Of a stretch of 64,000 bases of DNA, positions 9,712 through 19,200 are shown piece after piece. Both the position numbers and the translations under genes were made by a program. The DNA comes from Flavobacterium stagni. GTDB lineage: Bacteria > Bacteroidota > Bacteroidia > Flavobacteriales > Flavobacteriaceae. The stretch lies in contig NZ_SBKN01000008.1 in the NCBI RefSeq assembly GCF_004122105.1, forward strand, positions 1 to 64,000, read 5' to 3'. The stretch's first letter is position 1. Each line of letters opens with the position of its first letter. The notes under the pieces are model-generated. The model was not told the DNA's origin. It did not search any database and saw only the letters and a program-made list of their open reading frames with translations.

Positions 9712-10209
9712 TTATTTCTTCATAAATATGTTGGTGTAATAGCGTTTACCAGTAGTTGGGTTTACCGAGATGGAAACTCCAAAGTGGGTGTAGTCTCCCT
9801 CAATGTTGGCTTTGTGACCCGGACTGTTCAACCATGCGTTTAATACAGAAGTTGGACTAGAGAAATTGTAGGCTACATTTTCCCCTACTCGAACTGCTCC
9901 TAAAACATGTTTGATGTTGTTTACGCGATCGTCAAAATAATCATGATTTACCACATTATTGTCAATCATGTACTCATTGTGCTCATACGATTTGTATGAA
10001 ATGTGGTTTACGATTTGCAAACGCGATTTACCTATACTTTCTCTGTAATCGTTGATACGTTGGATGAGATCTGATTCCTCAGCAGAGTAATCATACGAAG
10101 TCACTAAGCGATATTCTTGAGATGAATCGCTGTCAGTGTCTTTAGAACACGATACCATTGTGAATACCAATGCAATTGGCAAAAACAATCTGAGTAGTTT
10201 TGCTTTCAT
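9712..10209 (-). CDS. CAP (SCP/PR1) domain lipoprotein
   Basis: The 165-residue product has a lipoprotein signal peptide ending in a lipobox with Cys21 (TMVSC). The CAP domain follows: the helical start EESDLIQRINDYRESIGKSRL, then NNVVNHDYFDDRV, then GENVAYNFSSP...NAWLNSPGHKANIEGDYTHFGVSI. The GENVA and W.NSPGH blocks with paired His/Glu residues are family hallmarks. CAP proteins in bacteria are extracytoplasmic and of varied, mostly unknown function. The gene stands alone with its own terminator and 171 bp from the upstream pdxH gene. The family call is firm; the biological role is unknown. Confidence 0.88.
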   Translation of the reverse strand: MKAKLLRLFLPIALVFTMVSCSKDTDSDSSQEYRLVTSYDYSAEESDLIQRINDYRESIGKSRLQIVNHISYKSYEHNEYMIDNNVVNHDYFDDRVNNIKHVLGAVRVGENVAYNFSSPTSVLNAWLNSPGHKANIEGDYTHFGVSISVNPTTGKRYYTNIFMKK

Positions 10210-10380
10210 AGTAGTAGGTTAAGTTTTGACCGATAGATGTGGGGCAAATATCTTGTCAGTTAATAATTGATGAACGTTGTTTTGATTTGGTTATCCAAAC
10301 TTACTACTATACCGTCAAAACGACAAATAAAATCGATGAACTACATAAGTAATTTATTTTATAGGGATATTTTCTTACAA

Positions 10381-11025
10381 TTAAGGCGCTAAACGATCAA
10401 TTTGCCATGTATAATCTGACAAAAGCGTGTACCGAATTCGATCGTGTAACCGGTTAGGGCGCCCTTGCCAAAATTCAACAGAAACGGGTCGGACCAAATA
10501 GCCACCCCAATGACCGGGACGCGGTATGTTTTGCCCTTCAAATTCTTTTTCCAATTGGCGTAAATTATCTTCTAAAAAAGTACGGGAAGGAATAACCTCA
10601 CTTTGGGGCGAAACGATAGCGCCCAACTTACTCCCGTCGGGGCGGCTGTCAAAATAATTATCGGATACAATTTCGGATGTTTTCTCCGCATTTCCTTTTA
10701 TGATAACCTGACGTTCGATACTCGGCCAAAAAAAGGACAAACAAACCTGCGGATTGACTTCCAAGGCTCTCCCCTTTTCGGAATTATAATTGGTGTAAAA
10801 AATAAATCCTTCTTCGTTGAACTTTTTTAATAACACCACGCGCGACTTCGGATAACCATCGAGTCCGATAGAAGCCACCGTCATGGCATTGACTTCATCG
10901 ACACCACCAAAGTCTTCGGTTTCATGAAACCAGCGGTGAAATAAATTAATAGGATCTTCTGGGAGCTGTGATTCCAACAGCTCACTTTTATCATAGGATT
11001 TTCGGTAATTGCCTAAATCTTTCAT
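10381..11025 (-). CDS. pdxH: Pyridoxamine 5'-phosphate oxidase
   Basis: This 214-residue protein has the usual PdxH length and order. It begins with a YRKSYDKSELLE segment, then the FMN-binding split-barrel with NAMTVASIGLDGYPKSRVVLLKKFNEEGF and FYTNYNSEKGRALE. It then shows SPQSEVIPSR and the C-terminal WGGYLVRPVSVEFWQGRPNRLHDR block that binds PLP and FMN, ending in RLAP. It oxidises pyridoxamine or pyridoxine 5'-phosphate to pyridoxal phosphate in the cytoplasm using FMN and O2. It lies 49 bp downstream of rnz on the same strand and may share its transcript; there is no functional link between them. Confidence 0.96.
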   Translation of the reverse strand: MKDLGNYRKSYDKSELLESQLPEDPINLFHRWFHETEDFGGVDEVNAMTVASIGLDGYPKSRVVLLKKFNEEGFIFYTNYNSEKGRALEVNPQVCLSFFWPSIERQVIIKGNAEKTSEIVSDNYFDSRPDGSKLGAIVSPQSEVIPSRTFLEDNLRQLEKEFEGQNIPRPGHWGGYLVRPVSVEFWQGRPNRLHDRIRYTLLSDYTWQIDRLAP

Positions 11026-11074
11026 CGTACGTTTATTTGCGTACTAAATTACGGCAAAAGAATGGGAAGTAAAA

Positions 11075-11989
11075 TTAACGCAACGGAATTTCGAATTCTT
11101 TACCATCATCGGCTAACCATACTTTAGGGAAAATGGTTTCGGCTTCGGATTGAAATCCGTCAATCGAACCGTATCGCGTGGAATAATGACCCAAAGCCAA
11201 TTGTCTTACGTTAGCTTTTGAAGCAATTGTAGCCGCTTGCTTGGCAGTGGAATGCATGGTTTTTTCCGCCAAATGAGCTTCTTTTTCTAAAAATGTACTT
11301 TCGTGGTATAATAAGTCTACACCTTCAATAAGCGGAATAATGCGCTCATCGTATAAAGTATCGCTGCAATAGGCATAACTTCGTGCGACTGCCGGATCAA
11401 AACTCAATTCAGCATTTGAAATGACTCGACCATCTTCAAGTGTAATGTCACCGCCGTATTTAATTTTATTGTAATAGACTTTGTCAATCGCATACTCCTC
11501 AACCGCGGCAATATTCAATTTGCGCTCTTTATTTTTTTCTTCAAACAAATAGCCGTTGGTATAAATGCGGTGGTTCAAGGGTATTGTGGAAACGCGAACT
11601 TTCTCGTCTTCAAAAATAACTTCGGAAGCTTTGGATTCCAATTCGTGAAAAAACAAACTGTAACCGGTATACGAACCCGAAGCACGCAATTGCAGTAGAA
11701 TAATTTCTTTGATGCCTTTCGGACCATACACGTGCAAATCACTCTCGCGATTCAAAAGCATAAAGGTCGAAATCAAACCGACCAATCCATAAAAATGATC
11801 GCCGTGTAAATGGGAAATAAAAATATGATTGATTTTGGAAAACTTTACTTTGCTCTTGCGCAATTGTACTTGGGTTCCTTCGGCACAATCAATCAAAAAA
11901 ACATGATTCTTGATTTCCAAAACCTGAGAAGTCGGATTGGATAAAGTACGCGGCGTGGCGGCATAACAACCAAGTATGGTAAGTTTCAA
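11075..11989 (-). CDS. rnz: Ribonuclease Z (tRNA 3'-processing endonuclease)
   Basis: The 304-residue metallo-beta-lactamase protein carries the zinc motif H60-L-H62-G-D64-H65 in FISHLHGDHFYGLVGLIST. It also has the RNase Z marks DCAEGTQ (residues 34-40), HESTF and the C-terminal ALGHYSTRY. The length matches the short bacterial RNase Z form. The enzyme cleaves the 3' trailer of tRNA precursors. The ATG follows the stop of the upstream 66-residue membrane-protein gene directly, so translation is probably coupled within the pyrR-pyrB-orf-orf-rnz run. Confidence 0.95.
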   Translation of the reverse strand: MKLTILGCYAATPRTLSNPTSQVLEIKNHVFLIDCAEGTQVQLRKSKVKFSKINHIFISHLHGDHFYGLVGLISTFMLLNRESDLHVYGPKGIKEIILLQLRASGSYTGYSLFFHELESKASEVIFEDEKVRVSTIPLNHRIYTNGYLFEEKNKERKLNIAAVEEYAIDKVYYNKIKYGGDITLEDGRVISNAELSFDPAVARSYAYCSDTLYDERIIPLIEGVDLLYHESTFLEKEAHLAEKTMHSTAKQAATIASKANVRQLALGHYSTRYGSIDGFQSEAETIFPKVWLADDGKEFEIPLR

Positions 11990-12190
11990 CTATTCTTCCG
12001 TTTTTTGATTTTCAATTTTTCCTAAACGAACAATTTTGAGAATTAAAACAATGACGATTCCCAAATTCAGCGCCAATTTCAAATATTCAAAATCACCTGT
12101 TTTTAAATTGCCAAAGAATCGGCGTACCAATAAAAAGGTCAGTGCAAACAGTACAACTGTATAGATATATATAAAAGTCTTGTTGTTCAT
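11990..12190 (-). CDS. Small two-segment membrane protein
   Basis: This 66-residue protein has two hydrophobic stretches (about residues 5-22, IYIYTVVLFALTFLLV, and 38-56, LKLALNLGIVIVLILKIV) and a charged tail. No catalytic motif is visible and I do not recognise a named family. It sits one base after the preceding gene and directly abuts rnz, so it is a tightly packed member of the pyrR-rnz run. Its conservation as a coding gene is inferred from this packing. Confidence 0.7.
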   Translation of the reverse strand: MNNKTFIYIYTVVLFALTFLLVRRFFGNLKTGDFEYLKLALNLGIVIVLILKIVRLGKIENQKTEE

Positions 12191-12191
12191 C

Positions 12192-12521
12192 TTAAAATCC
12201 TAAATCGCGTTCGATTTCTTCCATTTCAATAATATCATGCGCCTCTTGGAGCGAAGGCACCACATGCAATTGGGCTGGAACCGCATTGTAATCCAAGCCC
12301 AAAGCAACAAGGACAAACGATTTCTTTCCTTTGCGGTGTACTTTAGACAAAGCTGAAAATAATTTCACATCAGCCAAGGTAGCAGTCACATGCGTAAGGT
12401 CTATAATGAGATTCTGTTGGGCAAATTGCACATGTTCGTGCGTCACTTTTTCACAAAAAGCGGCCACTCCTTCTGCTGTATTTTTAATTACGGTTGTATG
12501 TCCTTTGACGTCAACTTTCAT
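12192..12521 (-). CDS. Small STAS-like protein
   Basis: The 109-residue cytoplasmic protein alternates beta strands and helices in a STAS-like order: MKVDVKGHTTVIKN, then QNLIIDLTHVTATLADVKLFSALSKVHRKGKKSFVLVAL, ending in VVPSLQEAHDIIEMEEIERDL. The pattern 'strand-DLT-helix-GKKSFVLV-strand-PSLQEA' resembles SpoIIAA-like and related domains. Such proteins lie directly upstream of rnz in many Flavobacteriaceae and are sometimes mis-named ribonuclease Z by context; it has no metal motif. It lies 3 bp from pyrB. Function unknown. Confidence 0.7.
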   Translation of the reverse strand: MKVDVKGHTTVIKNTAEGVAAFCEKVTHEHVQFAQQNLIIDLTHVTATLADVKLFSALSKVHRKGKKSFVLVALGLDYNAVPAQLHVVPSLQEAHDIIEMEEIERDLGF

Positions 12522-12524
12522 AGG

Positions 12525-13451
12525 TTATTTTATTTTTGATGCTAATAAATAAATGACTGCCATACGCACGGCTACCCCATTCTCCACCTGATCCAATATT
12601 ACCGAATGCGGTCCGTCAGCGACTTCAGAAGTGATTTCGACTCCACGGTTAATCGGTCCGGGGTGCATGATTACAATTTCTTTATTGAGCGAATTTAAAA
12701 GTTCTTGGGTGAGTCCGAATTGCTGCACGTATTCCCGAGTCGACGGAAAATACGTCACATCCAAACGTTCGTTTTGAATGCGTAACATATTGGCAACATC
12801 ACACCATTCAAGTGCTTGGCGCAAATTGGATTCTACCTTTACCCCCAAACTTTCTACATATTTCGGGATTAAGGTTTTGGGGCCGCAAACGCGCACTTCT
12901 GCGCCTTGCATTTGCAACGCAAAAATATTGGATAAGGCTACCCGTGAATGCAAAATATCGCCTACAATGACTACTTTTTTTCCCGCTACATCACCCAATC
13001 GCTCCCGAATGGAATAACTGTCCAATAAAGCTTGTGTTGGATGCTCGTGTGCGCCATCGCCCGCATTGACAATACTTGCCTTGACATGTTGTGATAGAAA
13101 ATACGCCGCACCGGGATGGGAATGGCGCATGACCACCATATCCACTTTCATCGCTAATATATTATTGACAGTATCAATTAACGTTTCACCCTTTTTAACC
13201 GAAGATTGAGCCGCCGAAAAACTAATCACATCGGCAGATAAACGCTTTTGTGCCAACTCGAACGATAACTTGGTTCGGGTACTGTTTTCAAAAAAGATAT
13301 TGGCAATTGTAATATCCCGTAAAGAGGGAACTTTTTTAATCGGGCGGTTGATGACTTCTTTAAAATGATCTGCCGTTTCAAAAATCAATTGAATATCTTC
13401 TTCCTTGAGATATTTGATGCCGAGCAGGTGATTTACGGAAAGTTCAGACAT
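12525..13451 (-). CDS. pyrB: Aspartate carbamoyltransferase catalytic subunit
   Basis: The 308 residues are the standard catalytic-chain length. The carbamoyl-phosphate loop S57-T-R-T is present, with SVKKGET for the 80s-loop Ser/Lys, HPTQALLD and the aspartate-site loop MHPGPINRGVEI. The enzyme joins carbamoyl phosphate and aspartate, the committed step of pyrimidine synthesis. No pyrI regulatory gene is adjacent. It lies 11 bp behind pyrR, and this pair is expected to be co-transcribed. Regulation by PyrR is plausible, but no pyr attenuator structure is evident in the short 85-bp space ahead of pyrR. Confidence 0.97.
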   Translation of the reverse strand: MSELSVNHLLGIKYLKEEDIQLIFETADHFKEVINRPIKKVPSLRDITIANIFFENSTRTKLSFELAQKRLSADVISFSAAQSSVKKGETLIDTVNNILAMKVDMVVMRHSHPGAAYFLSQHVKASIVNAGDGAHEHPTQALLDSYSIRERLGDVAGKKVVIVGDILHSRVALSNIFALQMQGAEVRVCGPKTLIPKYVESLGVKVESNLRQALEWCDVANMLRIQNERLDVTYFPSTREYVQQFGLTQELLNSLNKEIVIMHPGPINRGVEITSEVADGPHSVILDQVENGVAVRMAVIYLLASKIK

Positions 13452-13462
13452 TGTGTTGTAGT

Positions 13463-14005
13463 TTAGTGTTGTGTGACCAAATAGACGGCATCTTCTCCTT
13501 CATTTTCCATCCAACATACCTTCACCTTTTCCTGGTTGATGGCATCAACTTGACGGCCACGATAATCGGGTTGAATGGGCAAATGACGACTAAAACGTCG
13601 GTCTATGAGGGTTAGTAATTCGACTTCAGAAGGACGACCAAACGATTGAATAGCCGTAAGGGCTGCATTAATACTTCGTCCAGTATACAACACATCGTCA
13701 ATAAAAACCACTTTTTGATCTTCTACTAAAAAATCAATTTGGGTTTTATTCGCCTCCAAAGGTTTGTCGCCACGTCGAAAATCATCCCGAAAAAACGTAA
13801 TGTCCAAAAATCCCAAACGAATGTCGTTTACTTGGTATTCGTCTCGCAATAATTGGGCAATGCGCTCAGCCAAATATTTACCGCGCGGTTGCAACCCGAT
13901 TAAAACGGTCGAACTAAAATCAAGGTGTTTTTCGATTAACTGACAAGCCAAACGATGCAGGATGATGTGTACTTCTTTCGAATTGAGTAAGACTTTTTGA
14001 CTCAT
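13463..14005 (-). CDS. pyrR: PyrR: pyrimidine-responsive regulator / uracil phosphoribosyltransferase
   Basis: This 180-residue type I phosphoribosyltransferase has the PRPP loop FIDDVLYTGRS at residues 101-111. The N-terminal block is VHIILHRLACQLIEKH, and PyrR-type motifs include GLQPRGKYLAERI and ELLTLIDRRFSRHLPIQPDYRGR. PyrR binds pyr leader RNA in Firmicutes and has uracil phosphoribosyltransferase activity. Its RNA-binding role in Bacteroidota is less established. It heads the run with pyrB. The family is certain; the regulatory mechanism here is inferred. Confidence 0.94.
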   Translation of the reverse strand: MSQKVLLNSKEVHIILHRLACQLIEKHLDFSSTVLIGLQPRGKYLAERIAQLLRDEYQVNDIRLGFLDITFFRDDFRRGDKPLEANKTQIDFLVEDQKVVFIDDVLYTGRSINAALTAIQSFGRPSEVELLTLIDRRFSRHLPIQPDYRGRQVDAINQEKVKVCWMENEGEDAVYLVTQH

Positions 14006-14060
14006 AGTGAAGTGTGCTGTTTGGGTGGTAAAAGTACGGATTTTTATTCAACACTATTCA

Positions 14061-14084
14061 AAAAAAATCCCTCGCAAGGAGGGA
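14061..14084 (-). terminator. Terminator of the glutathione peroxidase gene
   Basis: Stem TCCCTC (14068-14073) pairs with GAGGGA (14079-14084) seven bases after the stop of the gene at 14091, followed on the minus strand by seven Ts (A run 14061-14067). It separates this gene from pyrR. Confidence 0.85.
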
Positions 14085-14090
14085 ATTGAT

Positions 14091-14687
14091 TTATTTTTTA
14101 ATCCAATCGACAATTTGTGCATCCATTGGGGTGACTTGTGGTGCGACCACTTTTTCCAAATGACCGTCTGTTCCAATCAAATACTTTTGAAAATTCCATT
14201 CTACCTGACTGTCTTGTAAACCGTTGCGGGATTGCTGCGTTAAGAACTGATACATCGCACACATATCTTCGCCTTTTACAGATACTTTCGCCATCATCGG
14301 GAAGGTTACACCGTAATTTTTTTGACAAAATGTGGCAATCTCTTTATTACTTCCCGGCTCTTGTTGTCCAAAATTATTGGCTGGAAAACCTACAATCACA
14401 AAGTTTTTGTCTTTGTACTGTTTATATAAAGCTTCCAATTCTTTATACTGCGGCGTCAATCCGCATTTGGAAGCGGTATTTACCACCAATATTTTCTTTC
14501 CTTTCAATGAAGCAAAGTCAAATGTATTGCCTTCTAAATCTTCTACTTTAAACTGATAAATCGTTTCACGTGTTGCCATAGGATTGTTTTCTACAAAATT
14601 TGAAGTGTTTTCAGCTAGGGATGTTTCCGAATTTTTACACGATAACAAGCCGAAAATTAGAGCTGTTGCAAGAAATTTTATGTTCAT
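14091..14687 (-). CDS. Glutathione peroxidase-family lipoprotein (Cys type)
   Basis: The 198 residues begin with a lipoprotein signal (lipobox Cys17 in FGLLSC) and a ~25-residue linker, followed by the GPx domain. The catalytic residues are Cys75 (NTASKCGLT), Gln109 (FGQQEPG), and Trp164-Asn165 (VEWNF). Cys replaces selenocysteine, as in most bacterial enzymes. Such proteins reduce peroxides, usually with thioredoxin rather than glutathione. The lipobox places it in the envelope, unlike the cytoplasmic BtuE type. It is read divergently from the sigma factor gene and has its own terminator. Confidence 0.93.
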   Translation of the reverse strand: MNIKFLATALIFGLLSCKNSETSLAENTSNFVENNPMATRETIYQFKVEDLEGNTFDFASLKGKKILVVNTASKCGLTPQYKELEALYKQYKDKNFVIVGFPANNFGQQEPGSNKEIATFCQKNYGVTFPMMAKVSVKGEDMCAMYQFLTQQSRNGLQDSQVEWNFQKYLIGTDGHLEKVVAPQVTPMDAQIVDWIKK

Positions 14688-14726
14688 GGTTTATTTTTTT
14701 GTCTAAAATTAATTTAAAAAAATTCA

Positions 14727-14738
14727 ACACTATAGTGT
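14727..14738. promoter_or_regulatory. 12-bp palindrome in the gpx/sigma divergent promoter region
   Basis: ACACTATAGTGT is a perfect palindrome 40 bp upstream of the glutathione peroxidase start and 112 bp upstream of the sigma factor start. It may be an operator for either gene. No regulator can be named from sequence. Confidence 0.35.
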
Positions 14739-14850
14739 ACGTTCAATAAAAATGTGTTAATTTTTCGGTGTGAAATAAAACCATAGAGTCAATTAGTCCG
14801 TATATACTGACACTCTGAATAAAAATTTTGTTGAACTAACTTGTTAACAC

Positions 14851-15384
14851 ATGACACAGGAACAATTGATTCCGTTGCTCGTAAACAAAGATGAGCGCGC
14901 TTTCACAGCCATGTACGACATGTATTCGAAGAGTCTCTATGCTGTAATTGCTAACCTGATAAAGGATAGTGATGAAGCAGAAGACGTCCTTCAGGAAACA
15001 TTCGTAAAAATCTGGAAAAATATCGATTCGTATAACGACTCCAAAGGTCGGTTCTATACGTGGATATTGAATATTGCCCGTAATACGGCCATTGACAAAC
15101 TTCGTTCGAAGGGGTACAATAACAGCAAGAAAAACCTAGATGTCGACAACTTCGTATATATGGTTGGAGACAACAGTCGAATGAACAGTCGCATTGATAC
15201 TATTGGTATTAAGGATTTCATTAAAAAGTTGAAACCTAAATGTATCCAATTGTTAGAACTCTTGTTCTTCCAGGGTTATACCCAACAGGAAGCTTCCGAA
15301 GAACTTGAAATTCCAATTGGAACCGTGAAAACACAAAACCGCACGTGTATCAATGATTTAAGAACTTATTTGAACGTATCATGA
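14851..15384 (+). CDS. ECF-type RNA polymerase sigma factor
   Basis: The 177 residues contain sigma region 2 (about 20-90: YSKSLYAVIANLIKDSDEAEDVLQETFVKIW, then GRFYTWILNIARNTAIDKLRS) and region 4 (about 120-175: LELLFFQGYTQQEASEELEIPIGTVKTQNR). These are the core-binding, -10-binding and -35-binding parts. Its stop overlaps the start of the next gene by four bases (ATGA), the usual sigma/anti-sigma coupling. The cognate regulon is not evident, though ECF factors usually activate their own operon. The family call is firm. Confidence 0.95.
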   Translation: MTQEQLIPLLVNKDERAFTAMYDMYSKSLYAVIANLIKDSDEAEDVLQETFVKIWKNIDSYNDSKGRFYTWILNIARNTAIDKLRSKGYNNSKKNLDVDNFVYMVGDNSRMNSRIDTIGIKDFIKKLKPKCIQLLELLFFQGYTQQEASEELEIPIGTVKTQNRTCINDLRTYLNVS

Positions 15385-16169
15385 ATTCAAAAGAAATAAT
15401 CGAATCCGGTGATCTCGAATTATACGTTTACGGGGCTTTACCCGAAAACGAATCTGCCGAGATTGCTGCACTGTCCAAGAAAGACAGTACGGTTCTCAAC
15501 GAAATCGTATCGATTGAAAAATCGGTCATCAATCTGTCCTCCAGCATTGCCCCAGCGCTGTCAGCAGGTGTGTTCCAATCCATAAAGGAACGCCTCGATA
15601 TGGGTGGTGGCAACGTGGTACAAATGAACTCGCGTCTTAGCATTACACCTTACCTTGGTTGGGCCGCTTCTGTCGCGCTATTAGTGGGTGTTGCACTTCA
15701 GTACAATAAAGTGGCCGATGCACAATCGGAAATTGGCACCCTTCAAAATGAAAAATCTACCTTGCAGAAATCGGTTGTCGAATTGGAATTGGAAAAACAA
15801 CAAACCGTTGTAGCGCTCGATGTCATTCGCGATAGCCAAAATACTGTGGTAAGCCTAGCCGGTCAAGCGGCTGCACCTAATGCTACTGCCAAGATTTATT
15901 GGAACCAAAAAACCCAAAAAGTCTATGTAGATGCTTCAGGATTACCCGAACCTCCAAAAGGCAAAGTGTACCAAATTTGGTCGTTGAAATTAGTTCCTGC
16001 CCTTACGCCTACTAGTATTGGTCTTTTGAACGATTTCACGAAAAATCCAGGTAAAGTATTTGCTGTAGAAGGAACGGGAGATGCACAAGCCTTCGGAATT
16101 ACTCTTGAACCTGCTGGCGGTAGTAAGTCGCCCACCATGGAACAATTGTACACCTTGGGTAAAGTATAA
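15381..16169 (+). CDS. Membrane-anchored anti-sigma factor (RskA-like)
   Basis: This 262-residue protein has an N-terminal cytoplasmic zinc-finger-like/anti-sigma segment (ESGDLELYVYGALPENESAEIAAL) without the full HxxxCxxC. One membrane helix lies at about 92-108 (YLGWAASVALLVGVALQY), then a coiled coil at about 110-150. The C-terminal RskA domain spans about 165-262 (IYWNQKTQKVYVDASGLPEPPKGKVYQIWSL...AFGITLEPAGGS). It should hold the preceding sigma factor at the inner membrane until an envelope signal arrives. Translational overlap with that gene supports the pairing. Confidence 0.92.
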   Translation: MNSKEIIESGDLELYVYGALPENESAEIAALSKKDSTVLNEIVSIEKSVINLSSSIAPALSAGVFQSIKERLDMGGGNVVQMNSRLSITPYLGWAASVALLVGVALQYNKVADAQSEIGTLQNEKSTLQKSVVELELEKQQTVVALDVIRDSQNTVVSLAGQAAAPNATAKIYWNQKTQKVYVDASGLPEPPKGKVYQIWSLKLVPALTPTSIGLLNDFTKNPGKVFAVEGTGDAQAFGITLEPAGGSKSPTMEQLYTLGKV

Positions 16170-16196
16170 GTCTTTAATTAACTTTCATATAAACAG

Positions 16197-16229
16197 AAAA
16201 AGGTTCGACAATTCATGTCGAACCTTTTT
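16197..16229. terminator. Bidirectional terminator between anti-sigma and ccsBA genes
   Basis: A perfect 10-bp stem (AGGTTCGACA 16201-16210 with TGTCGAACCT 16216-16225, loop ATTCA) is flanked by As on the left and Ts on the right. It can therefore end transcription of the plus-strand anti-sigma gene and of the convergent minus-strand gene. Confidence 0.92.
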
Positions 16230-16249
16230 TATTACTTGTTGTTTTCTAT

Positions 16250-19200
16250 TTATTTCGAAACCTTGCGGTACCGCCAGTAAACAATTCCTGCAAATACCAT
16301 GAAGATTACAAATATGCGAATGTAAATATCTACGTTTTGCTTTTCTCCCGTAGCATACGAGTGCATACCGGTTAAATGGAAATTTACTCCAAAATAGGTC
16401 ATTAAAATCGAAGCAAACGCCAAAACACTCATGAAGTTAAACGCAAATAATCCACGTAACCCCGGAACTAAGCGGGCATGAATCACAAACGCATAAACCA
16501 TAATACTGATCAATGCCCAGGTTTCTTTTGGGTCCCAACCCCAATAACGGCCCCAACTTTCATTCGCCCATTGACCACCTAAAAAGTTACCAATCGTTAA
16601 TAACACCAAACCTAATGTTAGTGCCATTTCGTTGATATAAGTAATCTCTTTGATGTTCAACTGCATGACTTCTTTGTTCTTTTCGTTGGTGGCCAACATT
16701 AAAATCATCGCTACAACACCCAAAATCATTCCCAACGTAAATGGACCGTAACTCATCACAATTACCGCCACGTGGATCATTAACCAATAGGAATTCAATA
16801 CGGGTTGTAAATTGGCAATTTGTGGATCCATCCAACTCATGTGCGCCACCATCAAAATCATGGAAGTCACAAATGTACCTGCTGCAACGGTCAATTTCGA
16901 CTTACGGTCAAAAGCCAAACTGAAAAACATCGTTGCCCACGCTACATAAATCATACTCTCATAAGCATCACTCCAGGGTGCATGTCCGGACACATACCAA
17001 CGGGCAATCAAACCTGCGGTGTGGGTTGCAAACAAAATACCGATGAATAGATGAAAGGCATTGATGGAAATGCGTAACAAACGACTGTTGGTAAAGATGC
17101 GAATGATCGTTAGAATCAACATGATACTTCCCGCCAACATGTACAACCAAAATAAACTGCGGAAGACATCGTATTTATTCAATAAAATTTCCGAATCAAT
17201 TTGTTGGTCAGTTGGGCGAACAGCTTTCCCGTATTTTTTCTGATAATCTTCCAATCCTTTTAATAAGGTATTGGCCATGGTGTAATTCTTGGTCTTTGTA
17301 CCTCGTCCCAATTCATTCAAATAATACGGAAATGCATTCTTGATTTTATCCAAATCGGTTCCCGTCGCTTGGTTCAATTCCATGAAAGAAACCCATTTGT
17401 TACTCTTGTCATTTGGAACAGGGAATATCTTTAAAATGCCGCCGTACATCGCACTGTACAACAAATTGATTTTTTTGTCGGCTTCCACAAAATCCTTTTG
17501 AAAATTATTCGGATTGGTGGTTTTATAGGCATCATCCAAGTAGGGGGATAATTTATACATCCCATTATCCGTAATGAAATCTTTAAATTTCACATACTTG
17601 ACGTCTTTTCCAACGCCAATGATTTTGCGAATACTATCGTTTCCTTTTTTCAAATAAATCACAGGCAAATTCTCCCAAGCTCTTGGATACATCACCATGG
17701 ATAAAAATACCTGATCGGCGTTTAATCCTTCGTAAGTATCGCTTTTACTCACTTTCCGTAATAATTCCGATGAAAAAGTATTCACCGGTTTCATACGTCC
17801 GCCATCATCTTGAATGACCAAACGTCCAAATTTCTCCGCTTGTACTTCAGGAACTGCATATTTCTTCACCGAATCCAAATAGTTGATATTCGTGGGCATC
17901 GCCATAGGATTGGAATGCTGGTGACCATCATGCTCCGAGTGTTGCGCTTGTATGGCAAAACTGATAAAGAACAAAAGAATCGTTGCTAAAGCATTCTTCT
18001 TTTCTTTTACTTTTTCCAATTTCTTTTTCAAATCGGCAAAGCGCGTATTCTTATCAAATAAAATGGCTAACATGCCAAAAAACAATAAAAAGTAACCTAT
18101 ATAAGTAATCATCGTTCCCCAATAATCGTGGTTCACTGATAAAACCGTCCCTTTTTCATCGGGATCAAATGACGATTGGAAGAAACGATAACCGCCGTAA
18201 TCCAAAATATGGTTCATGTAAATATCGGCATCGGTGTTTTTCCCATTATCCATGACCGTAACCTTACTTTTAAAAGCCGAATAACTTTTCTCAGTACCTG
18301 GATATTTATCGGCTATAAAATCATTCAATCGCATGGAAAAAGGCAATTCATAGACTTTACTACCGAACAGTAACGAGAATTCCAGTCCGCCCAATTTTAC
18401 CACTTGAGGCTCACCTGTTTTACCTTTGGAACCTACCAATGTAATATCTTGCGATTTACCACCCGAAGTTACAGTGACAATCAAAGCATCATCGGTATTT
18501 TTGGCTTTGTAGTTGGTCCCCGATGTCCATTCTTTCTTCCCTTTAATGGGTTGCTCTGGAAAAACAAATTGCGAACCGCCTACATTATATAAAGAGCGAA
18601 ACATCAAATCTTGTTCAGTAGCTGCGGCAATTTCCCCTTTAAATTGATCCGCCATACGCATGAAATTACCTGCAAAAGGCGATTTTATAGATGTCTTTGT
18701 CCCATCTGTCGTGATGTTAATCGCGCCCTCCATGGGTTTGTTGAGCGAAAATAACAATCCGTGTATGCTTTGTACAACACCTTCTTCTAAAAAATGCTCA
18801 TGACGTTGACCGCCACCCGCTTCAACCATTTTGATAAAAAACTTTCCGTTGGCATCCGCAGCAATCGTTTGCTTGGCATCCATCATGAATTTTTTATACG
18901 AAATTTGGAAAGGAGTTTGATCGAATTTTTCATCGATAGTAAAATTATTGGAGGCAAATGGAGGATAAACCGCTTCAGATAACAATAAGGGCTTCTCAAT
19001 GATGCGTCGCTTCAATGCCCCTTGGTATTGCCCATCAATCCAAACCGTTAAATAATTTTTATCGGAATAAAATTGTTTAGCACTTTCACCTTCACGAATC
19101 GGCATCACCCCTTCAAAACTGATGTATCGTGTGATTCCTGCCCCAATAATGATCAAAATAAACGCCAAGTGCAACAGTAAGGTCGCCCAATTCTTGCGCA

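Noticed and set aside
14091..14687. Selenocysteine-containing glutathione peroxidase
   Set aside because: The active-site codon gives Cys75 (tgc), not TGA.
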